Positions 45,350 to 57,489 of a stretch of 64,000 nt of DNA are shown one piece after another (position 1 is the stretch's first letter; each line of letters opens with the position of its first letter). This DNA comes from Gonocerus acuteangulatus. Its lineage: Eukaryota; Arthropoda; Insecta; Hemiptera; Coreidae. Position numbers and translations under genes: made by a program. The DNA lies in contig OX328130.1 in the NCBI GenBank assembly GCA_946811695.1, forward strand, positions 73,304,853 through 73,368,852. The letters are read 5' to 3'. The notes beneath the pieces were generated by a model. The model saw only the letters and a list, made by a program, of their open reading frames with translations. It had not been told where the DNA came from and did not search any database.

Positions 45350-46245
45350 TCACGTGTATAAAATAAAATAAATATTTGGCTAGCTATACAAATTTTTGTG
45401 TTTAGGGTGAGAATGTCTATAAAATTAGTCCTCTTTTGAAGAAATGTAACACAGAAATACCTTTTCTAATACGAAAGGTCAAGTTAATTAGCCAGAATAA
45501 TCCACCCACTGGAACATCGTTTCTTTTTGTGAAATTCACATGAATAATGTCGCAGTGCTTATATATAAATCCTTTTTTTTTTACAAGGATCCCAGGCGTT
45601 TTGTTATAGTTTTTTTGGAGGGGAAAATCGGACAAAACCATTCAAAATGGGACGTTGTGTGCTGATGACAAAAATACTGTGTCAAGTAAAGGTGAAAGTC
45701 ATTAACGAGCTGAATGCGTTCAGCGGAAAATGTTTTTTTAGGACGAATTCGCGTGATAAAAATCATAATGCTTACGTTTTTGCTTCCAGGGACACGTTTT
45801 AGAACTACTTGGACGTAGAAAATATAATAAAACCACTTCCAAGGCCATTTCCAGGATGAAAATGGAATGTTGTCGTGGAAAATGGTAAAACCTAGATGAT
45901 TTTCGGAATATTGTTATTCATCACGAAACCGGTTGGGAAATCTTAATAAATTTGAAGTATTTATTCGGAAGCATATGAAAGTCCCTTCAAATATGCTTCT
46001 TATGAAATTTTCGATGATGTGATCTCATTCCGAGAAATTAGTGCTTAAATTATCAGCTGTTTCCTCTTAGGATACTGTCAGTTTTCTGTTATATCTATGA
46101 TATTTCGCTTTGGAATGTCATTGTCAAGTGTGTTTAAATTTTTCACGACAGATAAAGAGAAAACATATAACTGTTTTCATAGTAAGTTTCACAAATGAAA
46201 CTAGGAATGAGAACCGAAACGCACTAAGATGACACAGGTCCTGCG
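45350..46245 (-). mobile_element. Diverged family-2 element
   Basis: Minus strand: CCAAGTCGCAGGACCTGTGT then CATCTTAGTGCGTTTCGG at the right end (46212-46250), AGCACTAATTTCTCGG, CCAGTGGGTGGATTATTCTG, TAATTAACTTGACCTTTCG. The order matches copy a at 23 kb, but the 3' hairpin is not recognisable. Confidence 0.5.
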
Positions 46246-47069
46246 ACTTGGAATATTTTAGTATAAAGATTGTAAAAATTAAGTTGACAAAACATCAATA
46301 AATAAATAAACTAATTTACAATAACACTAATTCTCAAGGAATATGAAGAAATAAAATATAAATACAAAGAACAAGCAAGATATACGTGCAACAGAAATTA
46401 TAGCTAAATAATTTGATAAAAATAAAAAAAAAATAAAAAAAGATTACTTAAAAATAAATACACATACAATAAAGCTGTATAAACAAGTGGAAATAAATAT
46501 TACATATCGTAGAAAAAAGGTATAAAAACCTTATAAATAATACCTAAAAAGAATTCAAATATGAAAAAATTTGCACAGCACAAAAACTAGCCTTGCAGAC
46601 ACTCGCTCAAATAAATCTACACCTTACCCTAAACAAATGTGGACACGTTTCTTACTCTGAACGACCCGTTTGACCATTAGAAAACTAATACATTCACCAT
46701 TAGATAATTTATTAATTTTTAGTTTTGATAAATTACATTTATTTTTATCTTTTTTTCTCTCTGAGGAGCTGAATGATATAAAAAAAGTCCGACTCGCAGG
46801 AACTGCAGCATCTTAGCGCGGTTCCGTTCATGTCCCAAGTGCCATTTGATAAGCTTAGAAAAGAAATAAACTTTTTTTTTTTTTATATATTTCAAGAAAA
46901 TTGTCAAAATCCTCTCGAACATCTCGAATAAAAGTGACATTAAGGCGTCAGGGACACCGACAGTAGCTAACATTTAAACAGAAGCGGAAATTACAGAATC
47001 CAGATCTCATTCTAAAGCAAAGCTCTATAAATCAATACAAAATATGCCTAATAAAGCCTTTCTAGAGGA
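46246..47069. other. Unassigned, with a family-2 5' end at 46788-46835
   Basis: AAGTCCGACTCGCAGGAACT, GCAGCATCTTAGCGCGG and TTCCGTTCATGTCCC form a solo family-2 5' terminus on the plus strand. The rest is A-rich with no feature. Confidence 0.5.
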
Positions 47070-47077
47070 TACAGAAG

Positions 47078-47330
47078 CATGGGCGTATATGAGGGGGGGG
47101 GGGGCTGAGGGGGCTGCAGCCCCTCCCGAAATTTTGAATTGATGATAAAAAATTCTCGTAAAACCCTTAAAAATAAATTAAATAAGATCACTTAGTTCAT
47201 AAAACATATTTTATTTTACGTGTAATAGCGTTTTAGTTGCCTAAAACTATTCCAAGCTCTAAATATTTAGTATTCCATACCCTGAAAATGGTCTCAGCCC
47301 CCCCCGAAATTGTTTTTATATACGCCCATG
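47078..47330. mobile_element. hAT-type MITE with 8-bp TSD
   Basis: Left end CATGGGCGTATATGAGGG, right end TATATACGCCCATG, 253 bp. TACAGAAG immediately flanks both sides (47070-47077; 47331-47338). Long G-run, CTGAGGGGGCTGCAGCCCCT on the left and TCTCAGCCCCCCCCGAAAT on the right form the sub-terminal inverted part. The 8-bp TSD and short TIRs indicate the hAT superfamily. Confidence 0.85.
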
Positions 47331-47339
47331 TACAGAAGG

Positions 47340-48440
47340 ATCAAGAAGAAGTACACAAGATTGAGTAGAATACCCTGCCTAATATAGCCTATATAGAATA
47401 ATATGCCGAACAAAACCTATCTAGTAAATACACAAGGACAAATAAAAGTCTTGACGAATAATAAGTCAAGAAAAAAAACTTTATTTAACAAAATAAAACA
47501 AACTTTAGTTGCCCAACTACAATAGAATAATATACCTAATCAAGTCTATGGAGTAGACACAAATGGACCAAAAACAAGTCTTGTGGAATATTGTTTTTTT
47601 TCTAATTAAATACTTTTTATCAATATTTAGTATATAACCTTTGTTGAAAACTATTGATGAATCGGTTTACAACTAAGTAGTCTTTATGAATATTTAGTAT
47701 ATGACCTATGTTTGGATCTGTGTTTTTGGGGTGCTCTCCGCCTAGGCTTTGTATTTGTGTCGGCAGATACCTGGGGTATATTTACAGCTCTTGAGGATTA
47801 ACCCTTAGCAGGTAAATTTCCTGCGGCCCCCTTGTTTCTACGGGCATTCGCCCATAGTATCTAACCGTTGTGATGTTTATTTTTTGGATTTAGGACTTAA
47901 TATAAATATGTAGACTAAATCATAGCAAGAAGTAATCCTCCGTCGTCGGTTCTTAACTATGTAGACTCGCTAATGTTATCAAATCTTAGATATATCGTAT
48001 TTAAAATCCACAGCAAAAACACGACATTTCATCAGAATCCCCTGCTGAATAAAACTTATACAGAATAATATGCAAAATAAAGCCTATCTAGTGGATAAAA
48101 ATAGAGGAAAAAAGCCGTTCGTGGTGGTAGAAAATCTTAAAAGTATTTCGCTCAGAAATCTCCGAAATATTGTCAGTAATTTTACGTATCCTGTTTTATA
48201 GCCGAATAGATTTATATTCTATAATCAATAAGAAATACCCACTAACAATAAAAAACTATGGGTAACAGATGAAAATAGGGAATACCAAGAATAATTCTAA
48301 AGAACGAAATCAACACCAATACTGTAATCTAGATATTCATACGACATCTTCGAATTCTAACAAACAAAATATTGATTCTAATTATACGTATCCCGTTTTA
48401 TAGACAAATACATTTGACTACTATAAGCAATTAAAAACAC
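47340..48440. other. Diverged AATATGCCTAATAAAGCC-type repeats
   Basis: Loose copies of AATAATATGCCnAAnAAAGCCT then ATCTAGTGGATACAnA recur near 47040, 47385, 47525, 47615 and 48065, suggesting an old tandem or dispersed repeat interrupted by other DNA. No gene is seen. Confidence 0.4.
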
Positions 48441-48515
48441 TAGGGAATGTGCCAAAGAACTCGGAGTAGGAGCCTCGACAGTTTCAAGACATTTGAAGGA
48501 AATCGACAAATCCAA
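48441..48515 (+). pseudogene. Mariner transposase N-terminal HTH remnant
   Basis: Reads ECAKELGVGASTVSRHLKEI then DKSKT and a TAA stop. The pattern LG(V)--STVSRHLK-IGK is typical of the second helix-turn-helix of mariner-family transposases, where a WVPHEL linker normally follows; here ISYGTA and stops follow. Only about 25 codons survive, directly before a family-2 copy. Confidence 0.55.
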
Positions 48516-48544
48516 AACTTAAATTTCATACGGTACAGCCTGAT

Positions 48545-49690
48545 ATATTTTCAACAATGAATTGTTTTTCTTATTTTAATTAATCTGTTTTATTGTCAAA
48601 TACATTATCCAACTTTAAGCAATTAAAAAATAACAAGGAATAAACACAAACAAAAAGAACCGTTCGAATAAACGAAATAAATTACTTCAATGTTTAAGCA
48701 CTTATTTCTCCGGTTGACATAGCCTAATCAAAAATTGTTTCAGAATCTTTTTTGTAGAACATTTCTTAAGCTTTCGCATGGTAACCCTCCGTTTAACAAT
48801 ATTCCTAACCGTCTTCGAGATATTAGGGAATGTATACGAAGTTCCCAAAACATTTCATATCTGTTAATAAAATATTTTATTCTAATCCTTAATTCTCCTT
48901 AGCTCCAAACGTAACCAAAATTTTAACATATTAGTGTTGATGAAATTCAAACATGCAGAAAATGTTTCAACTGAATCCCATAATTTTAAGTATCAAAATC
49001 AAAGACAAAACTTCGACTAACTTATTCGAACTGTTCGAATAAGCGAAATCAATTACTTTAAAGTTTTAAGCACTTATTTCTCCGATTGACATCACCTAAT
49101 CAAAACTTTCATTGGAACCTTTTTTGTAGAGCATTTAGTAAGCGTTCTAATGGTATTCTTCCATTTCCCAAATTCTCAACCTTTTTCGAGATATTAAGGA
49201 AAGTATACAAAGTTACCAAAGCTTTTTTATGTCTGTTAATAAAATATTTTATTCTAACCCTTCCTTAACTCCAAACGCAACCAAAATTTCAACATATTAG
49301 TTTTAATGAAAGTAGAACATGCAGTAAATGTTTCAACTGAATCCCATGATTCTAAGTACCCAAACCAAAAACGGCATTCAAAAATTATTTTTTCAGTTTT
49401 CTCAAAAACGGTTAAAGCTATCGCCTTGAAAATGGTTTAATTCGTTTTCCTAGCCCAAGAAGCCTATAAAAATAGTACTTACAAGCTTATGAACTCAAAA
49501 ACGTAAGCGTTACGATTTTTTTTTGCGCGAATTTCGCCCCAAACGCCATCTTCCAGTGGGCGGATTTTGCTGGTTAACGAACTTGACCTTTCAAATTGGA
49601 CGATAGATTTTTGTACCAAATTTCATCAAAATCGGACCATCAGGGAAGCCAGAAATGAGCGAACAGACAAATATATTTATATATAAATAA

Positions 49691-49757
<67 letters not shown>

Positions 49758-49894
49758 AATTTGAACCACCGTTATTTTCGGTCTCTAGGGGTTCTGAAAC
49801 GCGAAATTTTCTTGTCGGCACTTCCGGATTGTTTCATTGTATCAACCTTATAAGCGGGGTCTCCTCCCTATGGGGGAGGGAGGAACCTCGCTAA
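48545..49894 (+). mobile_element. Helentron-like element, family 2 copy c, internally duplicated
   Basis: 5'-truncated. The 3' end is intact: (AT)n at 49697-49755, CGAAATTTTCTTGTCGGCAC, hairpin CTCCTCCCTATGGGGGAGGG with AGGAACCTCGCTAA at 49894. About 370 bp is tandemly duplicated (GTTCGAATAA... at 48662 and 49033; both copies carry GCACTTATTTCTCCG and ACTGAATCCCAT), a rearrangement not seen in copies a or b. Confidence 0.6.
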
Positions 49895-50105
49895 AACACC
49901 ACTTCCATAACATCCATTGCTTGTTGCTCCAAGGAGAACAGGTGCATGTTTGGACAGCTTCTTCTTCCTATTTCTTTTTTTTTTTTTTATCAGCTTTTGC
50001 TACACTTTCTGCATTATTCATTCATCTGAAGGCAATCCTTCAATCGGCTTCATTTTCATGTCCTTCTCGGTGTAGAACATATTTTTTGTTCAATACCTCG
50101 AGTGG
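49895..50105. other. No recognisable gene
   Basis: Short spacer between two Helentron-like copies. Confidence 0.4.
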
Positions 50106-50109
50106 TTTT

Positions 50110-51326
50110 TTAGCACTTTCCTCCGAAGGAAAGTAGCTATTGAGGTTGGACTCATGACGGAATTTTTGAAAAATTTCTTCAAATCTTTATCGATCCTACC
50201 TAGTAGACACCGAAAATGACCCCCGTTAAAATTTATATATATCTATATATATATATATATATATATGCATATATATATATGTGTCTGTTAACACGATAGC
50301 GGCCAGAGTTTTTGTTTTTTCGTCACGAAACTTGGTATATAGCATTCAATTAGCAAACGATTGAACGAGTTCGTTAACCACCAAAGTCGGTCCACCGAAA
50401 GGGGGGGTTTACCCCGAACCCAAAACACTTATTTGACTATGTCAGCCGTAATATTTGTTATATTTCAACGAAACTTGGTATTCGTCGTGTTAATATAGAG
50501 AGAAAAGTGAGATATAAAAATGAACTAAATCGGTTCATTAGAAGGGGGGGTTTACTCCGGACCCACGATACCAATTCGCCACTACCAGCCGTGATTTTTG
50601 GTATATTTCGACGAAACTCGGTATTCGTAGTGCTAATCCACAGGTAAATATGTGTTGTAAAAATAAACGAAATCGGTTCATTAGGAGGGGGGGTTTACTC
50701 CGGACCCACAATACCAATTCGCCACTACCAGCCGTGATTTTTGGTATATTTCGACGAAACTCGGTATTCGTAGTGGTAATCTACAGGTAAATATGTGTTG
50801 TAAAAAGAAACTAAATCGGTTCATTAGAAGGGGGGGTTTACTCCGGACCCAAATTCCTAATATACTCATACCGGTCGTAATTTCTGCTGTATTGTAACGA
50901 AACGCTGTATACGTCGTGGGTAACTCATGAGAAAGAAGTGTTGTAAAAATGAGCTGAATCGGTCAATCGGAAAGCGGGGTTTTTTTTTTGTAATATATTT
51001 GAATAGAAAAGCCGGCAGACGTAGGTTCACAAAGCCGCCGCAAGGAGCGCTTTCTACCACTAGAGTGACTGTATCCTGTTCCTGCGTTAGATCAAAATAC
51101 GATAATATGAGGATTTTTGTATTTATTACGTAGTGTAGTAGGTACCATGTGTAAACATAACTCTGGATGCAAATTAATATTTGATCAGTTACTCATTACA
51201 AAATGAGAACTATTCACGTTTTTATTTTACTTATGTAGGATATTTTAAGCAAATTGTTCTGGAAAGCAGTCTACACTACCCAAATTCTGAGGAAAGTGCT
51301 TAGTTATGCAGCTCCTGCGTGACGGA
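50110..51326 (-). mobile_element. Helentron-like element, family 1 copy D (longest)
   Basis: Minus strand from TCCGTCACGCAGGAG at 51326 to the hairpin CTTTCCTTCGGAGGAAAG and GCTAA at 50110. It has four internal ~115-130-bp units (C-runs at 50400, 50548, 50688, 50828), one more than copies A and B, plus (AT)n at 50236-50281. Variation in unit number shows that the interior behaves like a minisatellite. Confidence 0.65.
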
Positions 51327-52040
51327 CTTTTCCTTATTCCATCTGGGCATATTTTATCCAAGGCGAAAGGTTTATGAATGAAGTCCAAGGTGGGGAACTT
51401 TAATGTTTTCATTAAACTATTTCTTCCGTGAACATGTTTCAAGGGCTCCGAATAGTCGTTTCAAAGTCACCGGGCTAGATTCGTTTCCATTGACGCGGAA
51501 ATATTTATATTAAATTTTGAGATACTAAATAGTGTTTTGTAGCTCAATACTTATTACAGGAAAGTTGATTTTGTGCAAAAACGTTCCTGTCAACGTTGCT
51601 CCAGAAATGCTTCTTGGAGGCACTGGAGCTATAAACCCTCCTAAAGCAAGGTTTTTCAGACTCCATATCCCGGACAGTTCCAATATCGGAAGAGGAAAAC
51701 GCTTCAAATAAATGTTGCAGGCCACTAATATCTGCACATGCTGGTACCAAGGAATCTAGTATTTTATCACGGGATATAGAGATTACCGGAATTTGGCGTC
51801 TGAAATACGTTGATAGGAACTTATTTCCTCAGAATAAATTTTTCTATAAGTACTATAAAGCTTAAACACAACTTGGTTCCACCTTGTATATTTATAGCCG
51901 AAAATGATAAGAAAGTCAATGCGAGGCTAGAAAAGCATTAGTTGAGAAAATATATGATTTAATGAAATAAAAAAAACCTTTTGTGACTTTTTTGGCGATT
52001 TTTTTCTGTTTCCAAGTTCTAAAACCAAAAATAAGCTATG
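51327..52040. other. Unassigned; one protein-like minus-strand frame
   Basis: The frame at 51544-51750 on the minus strand reads PACADISGLQHLFEAFSSSD and continues to a stop near 51547 with balanced composition. I do not recognise it and see no splice or start support. Confidence 0.25.
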
Positions 52041-52763
52041 CAGTAAAACCTCGTTTACCCGGGTCAACTGGGACCAGGGTCGATCCGAGTTAACTAAAAT
52101 ATTTTCAGTGAAGTTTAGAAATTATTATCGACAAAATTTTACCTCAAAACGCATAGACTGTATTTACAATAATATACTATGTACCTATTTGAACTGTACT
52201 CAATATAGCTACAAACTAGTCTTTAATAAAGGCAGTGAGCTTCTGCTGTCACAGTTTAGTGTGCCGCTTACGAGCAGCGAGATCTCGCATCCGCTTTAAC
52301 ATTAGAAGTTCATTTGCCAATGTTTCGGCTTGGTTATTGGAATACACCATCAATTTCTCAATGTAAGCCACTGCTTCTGCGTGGGTCATAACCGCCATAA
52401 ACTGTCCTTAGAAATCATCTTGAAACAAAAGCCTTCAATGCGTTTTCTGTTATTTTTCCAATCGTATTCGTTGCTACTCGAAACAGCAGCAATGTTCTTT
52501 CTCAGCACCAATTCTGCCTTATCTATTCTTGTAAATGCTTCGATCCTTTTTTCCAAAGTCACAACAATGTATTCCCGTTCCGTCTAAATCGCCGTCAACG
52601 AGGAAAGGAAACTCACGTGATTTACCTTCTGAGAACAGCAATATATCGTCTGTAAATCATTTCACATTTACAACGCTGAAAAACATAATATCGTTTTCAA
52701 AACTGGCCCGGTTTATCCGGACGTCCAGGTTACAGAGGTCCGGGTTAACGAGGTTTTACTGTA
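52041..52763 (-). mobile_element. Pogo/Tigger-like deletion derivative
   Basis: TIRs CAGTAAAACCTCGTTTACCC and, inverted, GGGTTAACGAGGTTTTACTG, followed by TA on the right. The minus strand encodes remnants of the transposase N-terminal helix-turn-helix (LEKRIEAFTRIDKAE, then SSNEYDWKNNRKRIEGF; ~52430-52590) and the extreme C-terminus (AEAVAYIEKLMVYSNNQAET, LLMLKRMRDLAARKR; ~52270-52400). The DDE catalytic domain between them is deleted, as in classic MITE-generating internal deletions. The TIR and domain pattern are those of Tigger elements. Confidence 0.8.
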
Positions 52764-53590
52764 TTACCTACCTTGGGTGTACACATCCTGGGAATAATAG
52801 ATGGAATAAGCGATAAACAAATTACTATTTTATTAAAATTAATTTTATTTTTCTAGATATTAGAAAAATAAAATGTTTAATAGTTTTGCCTGTAAATCGT
52901 TTTCTTCCATTTTATGACGCTTCTTCATACAGCTTTCTCTTTTCATCTTGTTTCCGGCCTGAGCATGTAACAAGTTTGGCTGTATTATCAACAGATTTTT
53001 TTTTTATTTTTCGTTTTCAACTAGCCAAAATATATAGCAGTGTAAATTTAGTTGAAACTGGACTACTATTCTGCGGGAGCAAAAGAAGGAAGTTATTTCC
53101 AATGTTTACATCTACTTTCAGGTCAAATAAACATTTCGTAGGTCCAAAACATTTCGTGAATGTTATTTTTCTGTTTTAGGATTTTTCTTTAATCCTGCTA
53201 AGATAAAATAAACTTTCCTTTTCTTCAAGGCCTCTAGTTTTTAGCACTTTCATGTAGGATGAGTAAATGTCTGTGCTCAATTATGAGGAGTCTGCAAAAT
53301 ACAACCAGATGTTCAATATCAAACACATTCAATTTAATTTAAAAACATAAGCAAAGCAATAAAGGAATTTATTTCGACATGTACATAATTATGTCAGATG
53401 CCATAATAATAAATTACTGACACATGCACACAATAAATATTTAAATTCCTCCTTATCAGTAAGAAGATTAATATTTTCATTATTTATATAAATCCATTTA
53501 TAATTAAAACAAATGTTTACCATTTTCTAGCCAAGATAGGCATCATTCTTAATATTTTTTCAGAAATAAAGCTCTCATACATATTTTGAA
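52764..53590. other. No recognisable gene
   Basis: AT-rich; the 97-codon frame at 52886-53179 has no known motif. Confidence 0.4.
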
Positions 53591-53594
53591 AAAG

Positions 53595-53687
53595 TCAGTC
53601 CCGAAGGCCTAGTGAGGCAGATACAGTAGAGATATGTGATTCTACAGCACATAAGGGTCATAGTGTGGTCAACACTATGCTCTGGCT

Positions 53688-53690
<3 letters not shown>
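53595..53690 (-). mobile_element. tRNA-SINE 3' fragment
   Basis: Minus strand GGAGCCAGAGCATAGTGTTG, GACCACACTATGACC, ATCTCTACTGTATCTGCCTC, GGGACTGACTTTTTC: the 3' third of the SINE at 29.3 kb. The (AT)n at 53693-53733 abuts it. Confidence 0.75.
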
Positions 53691-53734
<44 letters not shown>

Positions 53735-53735
<1 letters not shown>

Positions 53736-54265
53736 CATTTTCAACAGCACTGTAATTGAAATGTAATTATTTTAAATTTCAACATTCTCCCCATAAAATG
53801 AAAATCCTTTCTATTTGTCTTGGCACTTTTGCCTGGGGCTTAAAGTAGATTTTCCCACACGGCCACATACTTCATCTACTATTCATGTATGCTATACCCC
53901 GGGACACGAAGAATAAGTGAACGGCTGCCAAAGGGCAAGGCGAGCCGACAAAGATACATTGATACATTTTTAATTCTACTTGCGGGATTTCAACATGCAT
54001 TTCCATGTATGGGGTCAGCTGTGTGTGGTCTAGTTGTAGGTCCCGATGGAGCACGTTCTTCAGAGCTATACCTAAGTCGTAGGTTACATGAGAGAGGTTA
54101 GCCATTAGTACTAAGCTGGCTTAGTGACAAGTGACAAGTACTCGTCCACAAGTTGGTGTGTAAGTCAACACATTAGTAGAACGAAAGCAGGTTTGGAATG
54201 CAGTATTGTCTCTGTGGTGTGTTTAAAAACTTTTTGAACTTTTATAAAACTTTCATTTGCCGACA
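53735..54265. other. Unassigned, upstream of the Harbinger-like exon
   Basis: Moderate GC content and few repeats compared with its surroundings. GTGACAAGTGACAAGTACTC at 54124-54143 is a short direct repeat. No promoter element can be assigned with confidence. Confidence 0.3.
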
Positions 54266-54383
54266 ATGATAGAAGAACTCGGTTTGTTGAAGAAAAGAAA
54301 GCGGTGGTGGGCCAGACTAAGAGACAATATTAGCAATTCAGCCGAACTTTTAACGGAGCTGGCAACCGAATATCATAAGTTTC
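54266..54383 (+). CDS. Harbinger-transposase-like first exon (candidate)
   Basis: ATG at 54266 opens 39 codons (MIEELGLLKKRKRWWARLRD, then ELLTELATEYHKF) ending at a strong splice donor, TTTC|GTGAGT, with phase-1 junction. Harbinger/HARBI1-type proteins of insects begin with a basic KRK-WW motif followed by ~15 residues and an L--EL---KF--YFRM block; this fits up to the donor. I see no second exon within about 3 kb downstream and no TIRs, so it may be a domesticated gene with a long intron, a decayed element, or chance. The start was chosen because it is the first ATG in the open frame; the preceding context CGACA is compatible with eukaryotic initiation. Confidence 0.4.
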
Positions 54384-55565
54384 GTGAGTATCATGCTTTT
54401 TTTTATTAATAAGTAGTGATTACTGAATAACTGTTTATGGAAAATTAAATCCAATCAAACAAGTAGATGAAATTTCCTTTCAAAAACTAATGTTGTTAAT
54501 GTTACCATGTTCATTTTTCAAGATTTCAGTGCGGTTCCATAAGCCGAATTCGGGTTATTCATCAAAATCTTTGTTTTACGGGAATTTGTTACTATATCCC
54601 CTGCATGTTTCTAACACCTCCATTATCGGGAATATGTATCCGTTTAATCACCTTATAATGAAGTTGACTTTTTTTTTTTTTGTCGTATAATTAGAAGTAT
54701 TTTTAATTGTAGAAGTACGTAGATATACAAGTATAATTTGCATTTTGTAAATTGTATACATATGTAAAAATTGCATGTATAACGATATGTAACACCTCTA
54801 TCTACTATATATTTGTCAAATACCACTCACTAACTCACTGACCTATCATCGCCAAGCCCAATCCACTCGACAGAAAAATTTGAAATTTGGGATGTAAAAA
54901 CACACTAAAAAATGTCTTTTTGGACATTCAAATTTGTATGCATTTTTAGAGGGGTTTGAATTTTTAGTCTTAAAGAGAACATGCTCGCCTAGGCAGATTA
55001 CAGAACAGCTGTTACCGTACTGTATCTATTTCATAGTATTATTTTTAATTGCGGTTAGTTTCAACTATGATAGTAGACCTTGAAATACTAGAAATAAACT
55101 GTCCCTCAGAGAGTTTACGCTATGAGGGACAAAATCACCATTTTAATTGCGGTTCATTTCAACTTGTCCCCCATAGAGTTTTCCTGGAGATGGTCCATGA
55201 AATAAACTTCCGGTATACACGTAAGTGTTCAATGTATGTAATTCATTTAATTTCTTACTCTTCTGCTAATGTTCTTGAGTTCTATATATGATCTTCTGTA
55301 GAATAGGCGACAAGCACGCGATCCGGACGTATGAAGCGTGTAGAATCTATTTCATTTCTTCTCAGGTAGTAACCCGGCGTGTAAAAGCTATGCTGATTAA
55401 TTGTGTGCGTGTATATGGACCTGTTTTTCTTCAATGTCTTGTACAATTTATGTACTCACAGTGTAATGTACATTTGTCGTGTGACCTCTTTACGGTTACG
55501 ATCACTTTTAGCCCTAAAATAAAATCATGCATTCTAACTGAACATCATAAGTCTTAAAAATGACG
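54384..55565. other. Unassigned (intron if the upstream exon is real)
   Basis: A 25-bp direct repeat (TTTTAATTGCGGTT then CA/AGTTTCAACT) occurs at 55041-55065 and 55141-55165, and a 9-bp hairpin TGTCCCTCA/TGAGGGACA lies between (55100-55131). Open frames here have no recognised domain. Confidence 0.35.
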
Positions 55566-55574
55566 ATTTCAATT

Positions 55575-55892
55575 TTAGCGCGTTTTCTACCTCCCTCAAG
55601 AGGGGGGAATACCACTTTTGACGCAATGAGGGGGTTCGATAAGAAATTTGCACAGTTGAGATCTGAGAAGCCAAGAAACAAAATTTAGTTCTAATTTGTG
55701 TAAATATACATATATATATATATATATATATAGTCTGTTCTCTCTCTAGCATCCCCAAAAATGTCTGGTTTTGATAAAGATTGGTACAAAAATACTTTGT
55801 AAGAAAAGGCATCACCCCTATCCTGGCTAGAAAAGGGTGGTAACCTGTAGATAACCCGTCCTAAAATTCTTAGTTAATAATAAATGGACGTT

Positions 55893-55923
<31 letters not shown>

Positions 55924-56560
55924 TACTTTGCCTCAATCACATGTTCAAATTCGTTAACCTGCACAATCCGCCTAACGGAACATTATTTTTTGAGAAAATC
56001 CCAGGAACATTTTTTATATGTAATTTGACCTTGAAAATAGAATGAATCCATTTTCAAGGCCATATCTATTTATAATCATTTTCTAGGATTTTTATTTTCG
56101 ATACTTCCAAATAATGGATGAAGCAGAAAAATTTTGAAGTCGTTTAAGATTCATTCGAACTAAATATAAAAGTTTTGGCAACGTTTCTTGTTGGAATTTT
56201 TTGACAAAAAAAAATTAATAATTGTATAGCAAGCCGAAACGTTGGCGGCAATAAATATACATTTTAGCAAATAAAATGTGTTTTATTGAATAAGAACACT
56301 GACCGAAACCCCGACGATCAACGCTTCCTACTTCCGAACGGTCGACCATATCTTCTCAAAAAAAAATTAAGATTATCTTATATTTTCTTAAATATCTCGA
56401 AAATGGTTTCGAAGCCAGAAATGGTGAAAAGCATTCAAAAACGTATTCAATTTCCTACAAAAGTTATTCTGCAAAAATTCTTCCAAAAATGAAATTATTG
56501 ACAAAGTTTCTTAGCCGAAGAAATCGGTGCTTAAATGTCCAAAATGTATGTTTCCTTCAT
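55575..56560 (-). mobile_element. Diverged family-2 element with nested SINE
   Basis: Minus strand 3' end: hairpin region CCCCCCTCTTGAGGGAGGTA then AAAACGCGCTAA at 55575, (AT)n at 55709-55731, and CAATCTTTATCAAAACCAGA. AGCACCGATTTCTTCGG lies at the 5' side near 56530. Interrupted at 55800-55922 by a 5S-SINE 3' fragment. Confidence 0.5.
55800..55922 (+). mobile_element. 5'-truncated 5S-type SINE
   Basis: GCTAGAAAAGGGTGGTAACC then TGTAGATAACCCG matches the body of the 2.7-kb SINE; A-run at the 3' end. AAAATACTTTG before 55800 recurs at 55919-55930, a probable TSD. The 5S head is missing. Confidence 0.7.
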
Positions 56561-56689
56561 TTAAACGGGTTTCCCCTACATTTCTCAGATTTTGATTTTG
56601 CATAGCCTTAGATAAGGTAAAGAATACAAGTTTTAATTTAGTGCTATATATAACAGAAAGGTTTGTTTTCAACAATTAAAATTTGGACT

Positions 56690-56960
56690 ACGACTAAAAA
56701 AAGACAGTTCCATGATAGGCCAAGAGGGATCTTTGGGGCATATAGTGTAGAAGTTTCTTACTTTTGTCTACAAGGTACACAAGGGAGATAGTGTGGTCAA
56801 TTCTTCGCCCACCTGATTTTTACCTTTTTTCTGGTATCTATGATCGGAGGTGTCTCGTAACACTATCCGTCACCAAAATATGACACAAGTCATCCATGCG
56901 TGTCTGAGTTCCTCCATAAGATGATTCTAATGCTGTACCAGTGAGTCAAACTAACCCCCC
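56690..56960 (-). mobile_element. tRNA-derived SINE, highly diverged
   Basis: Minus strand GACCACACTATCTCC, GTACCTTGTAGACAAAAGTA, and GGCCTATCATGGAACTG then TCTTTTTTT keep the order of the 3' half of the 29.3-kb SINE. The head is barely recognisable. Confidence 0.55.
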
Positions 56961-57339
56961 AATTAAATTTATTAGTCCTAAGTTCTAATACATATAACCT
57001 TTTCAGGTGACATATTCCGTGCCGTTATCTTTAAATCTATATTTTATTATATAGTTAAGACCTACCCCTATGTTGTACATCGTAAAGTTATACATCAGAT
57101 ATCCTGGAGGAAATTTCTACCACTATTTACTATCCACGAACTCATTAACGTGCACCACAAAGACTTCTGTGGTTTTGCTTCATTGGCCATTAAAGAGATC
57201 TACTTCGTAGTAAAGAGACCAAAAAACCGCAGTAGGACCTCTATAGAATGCAGGTAGTCGTAAATAGTTACCATACGGAAGAATCTATCGTTACTTCCCA
57301 AACAGTAGATAATACCAATAAAGAAAAAAAATAATAATC

Positions 57340-57485
57340 TCTAGGCCCACCCAGTAATTAATTTTTACTTGAATAGAAGCAAAACAGGCGACCGCAACGT
57401 TGTACAAATTACACTATCTCCCTAGAATAGCGTATGGTCAACAATCACATACCTCTACAGTATCTGCCCCTCTGGATCCTAGAGA
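57340..57485 (+). mobile_element. tRNA-SINE 3' half
   Basis: GGCCCACCCAGTAATTAATT, GGCGACCGCAACG, TACACTATCTCCCTAGAATA, CATACCTCTACAGTATCTGC, CCCTCTGGATCCT: plus-strand 3' half of the SINE at 31.9 kb, without its T tail. Confidence 0.65.
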
Positions 57486-57489
57486 AGAA

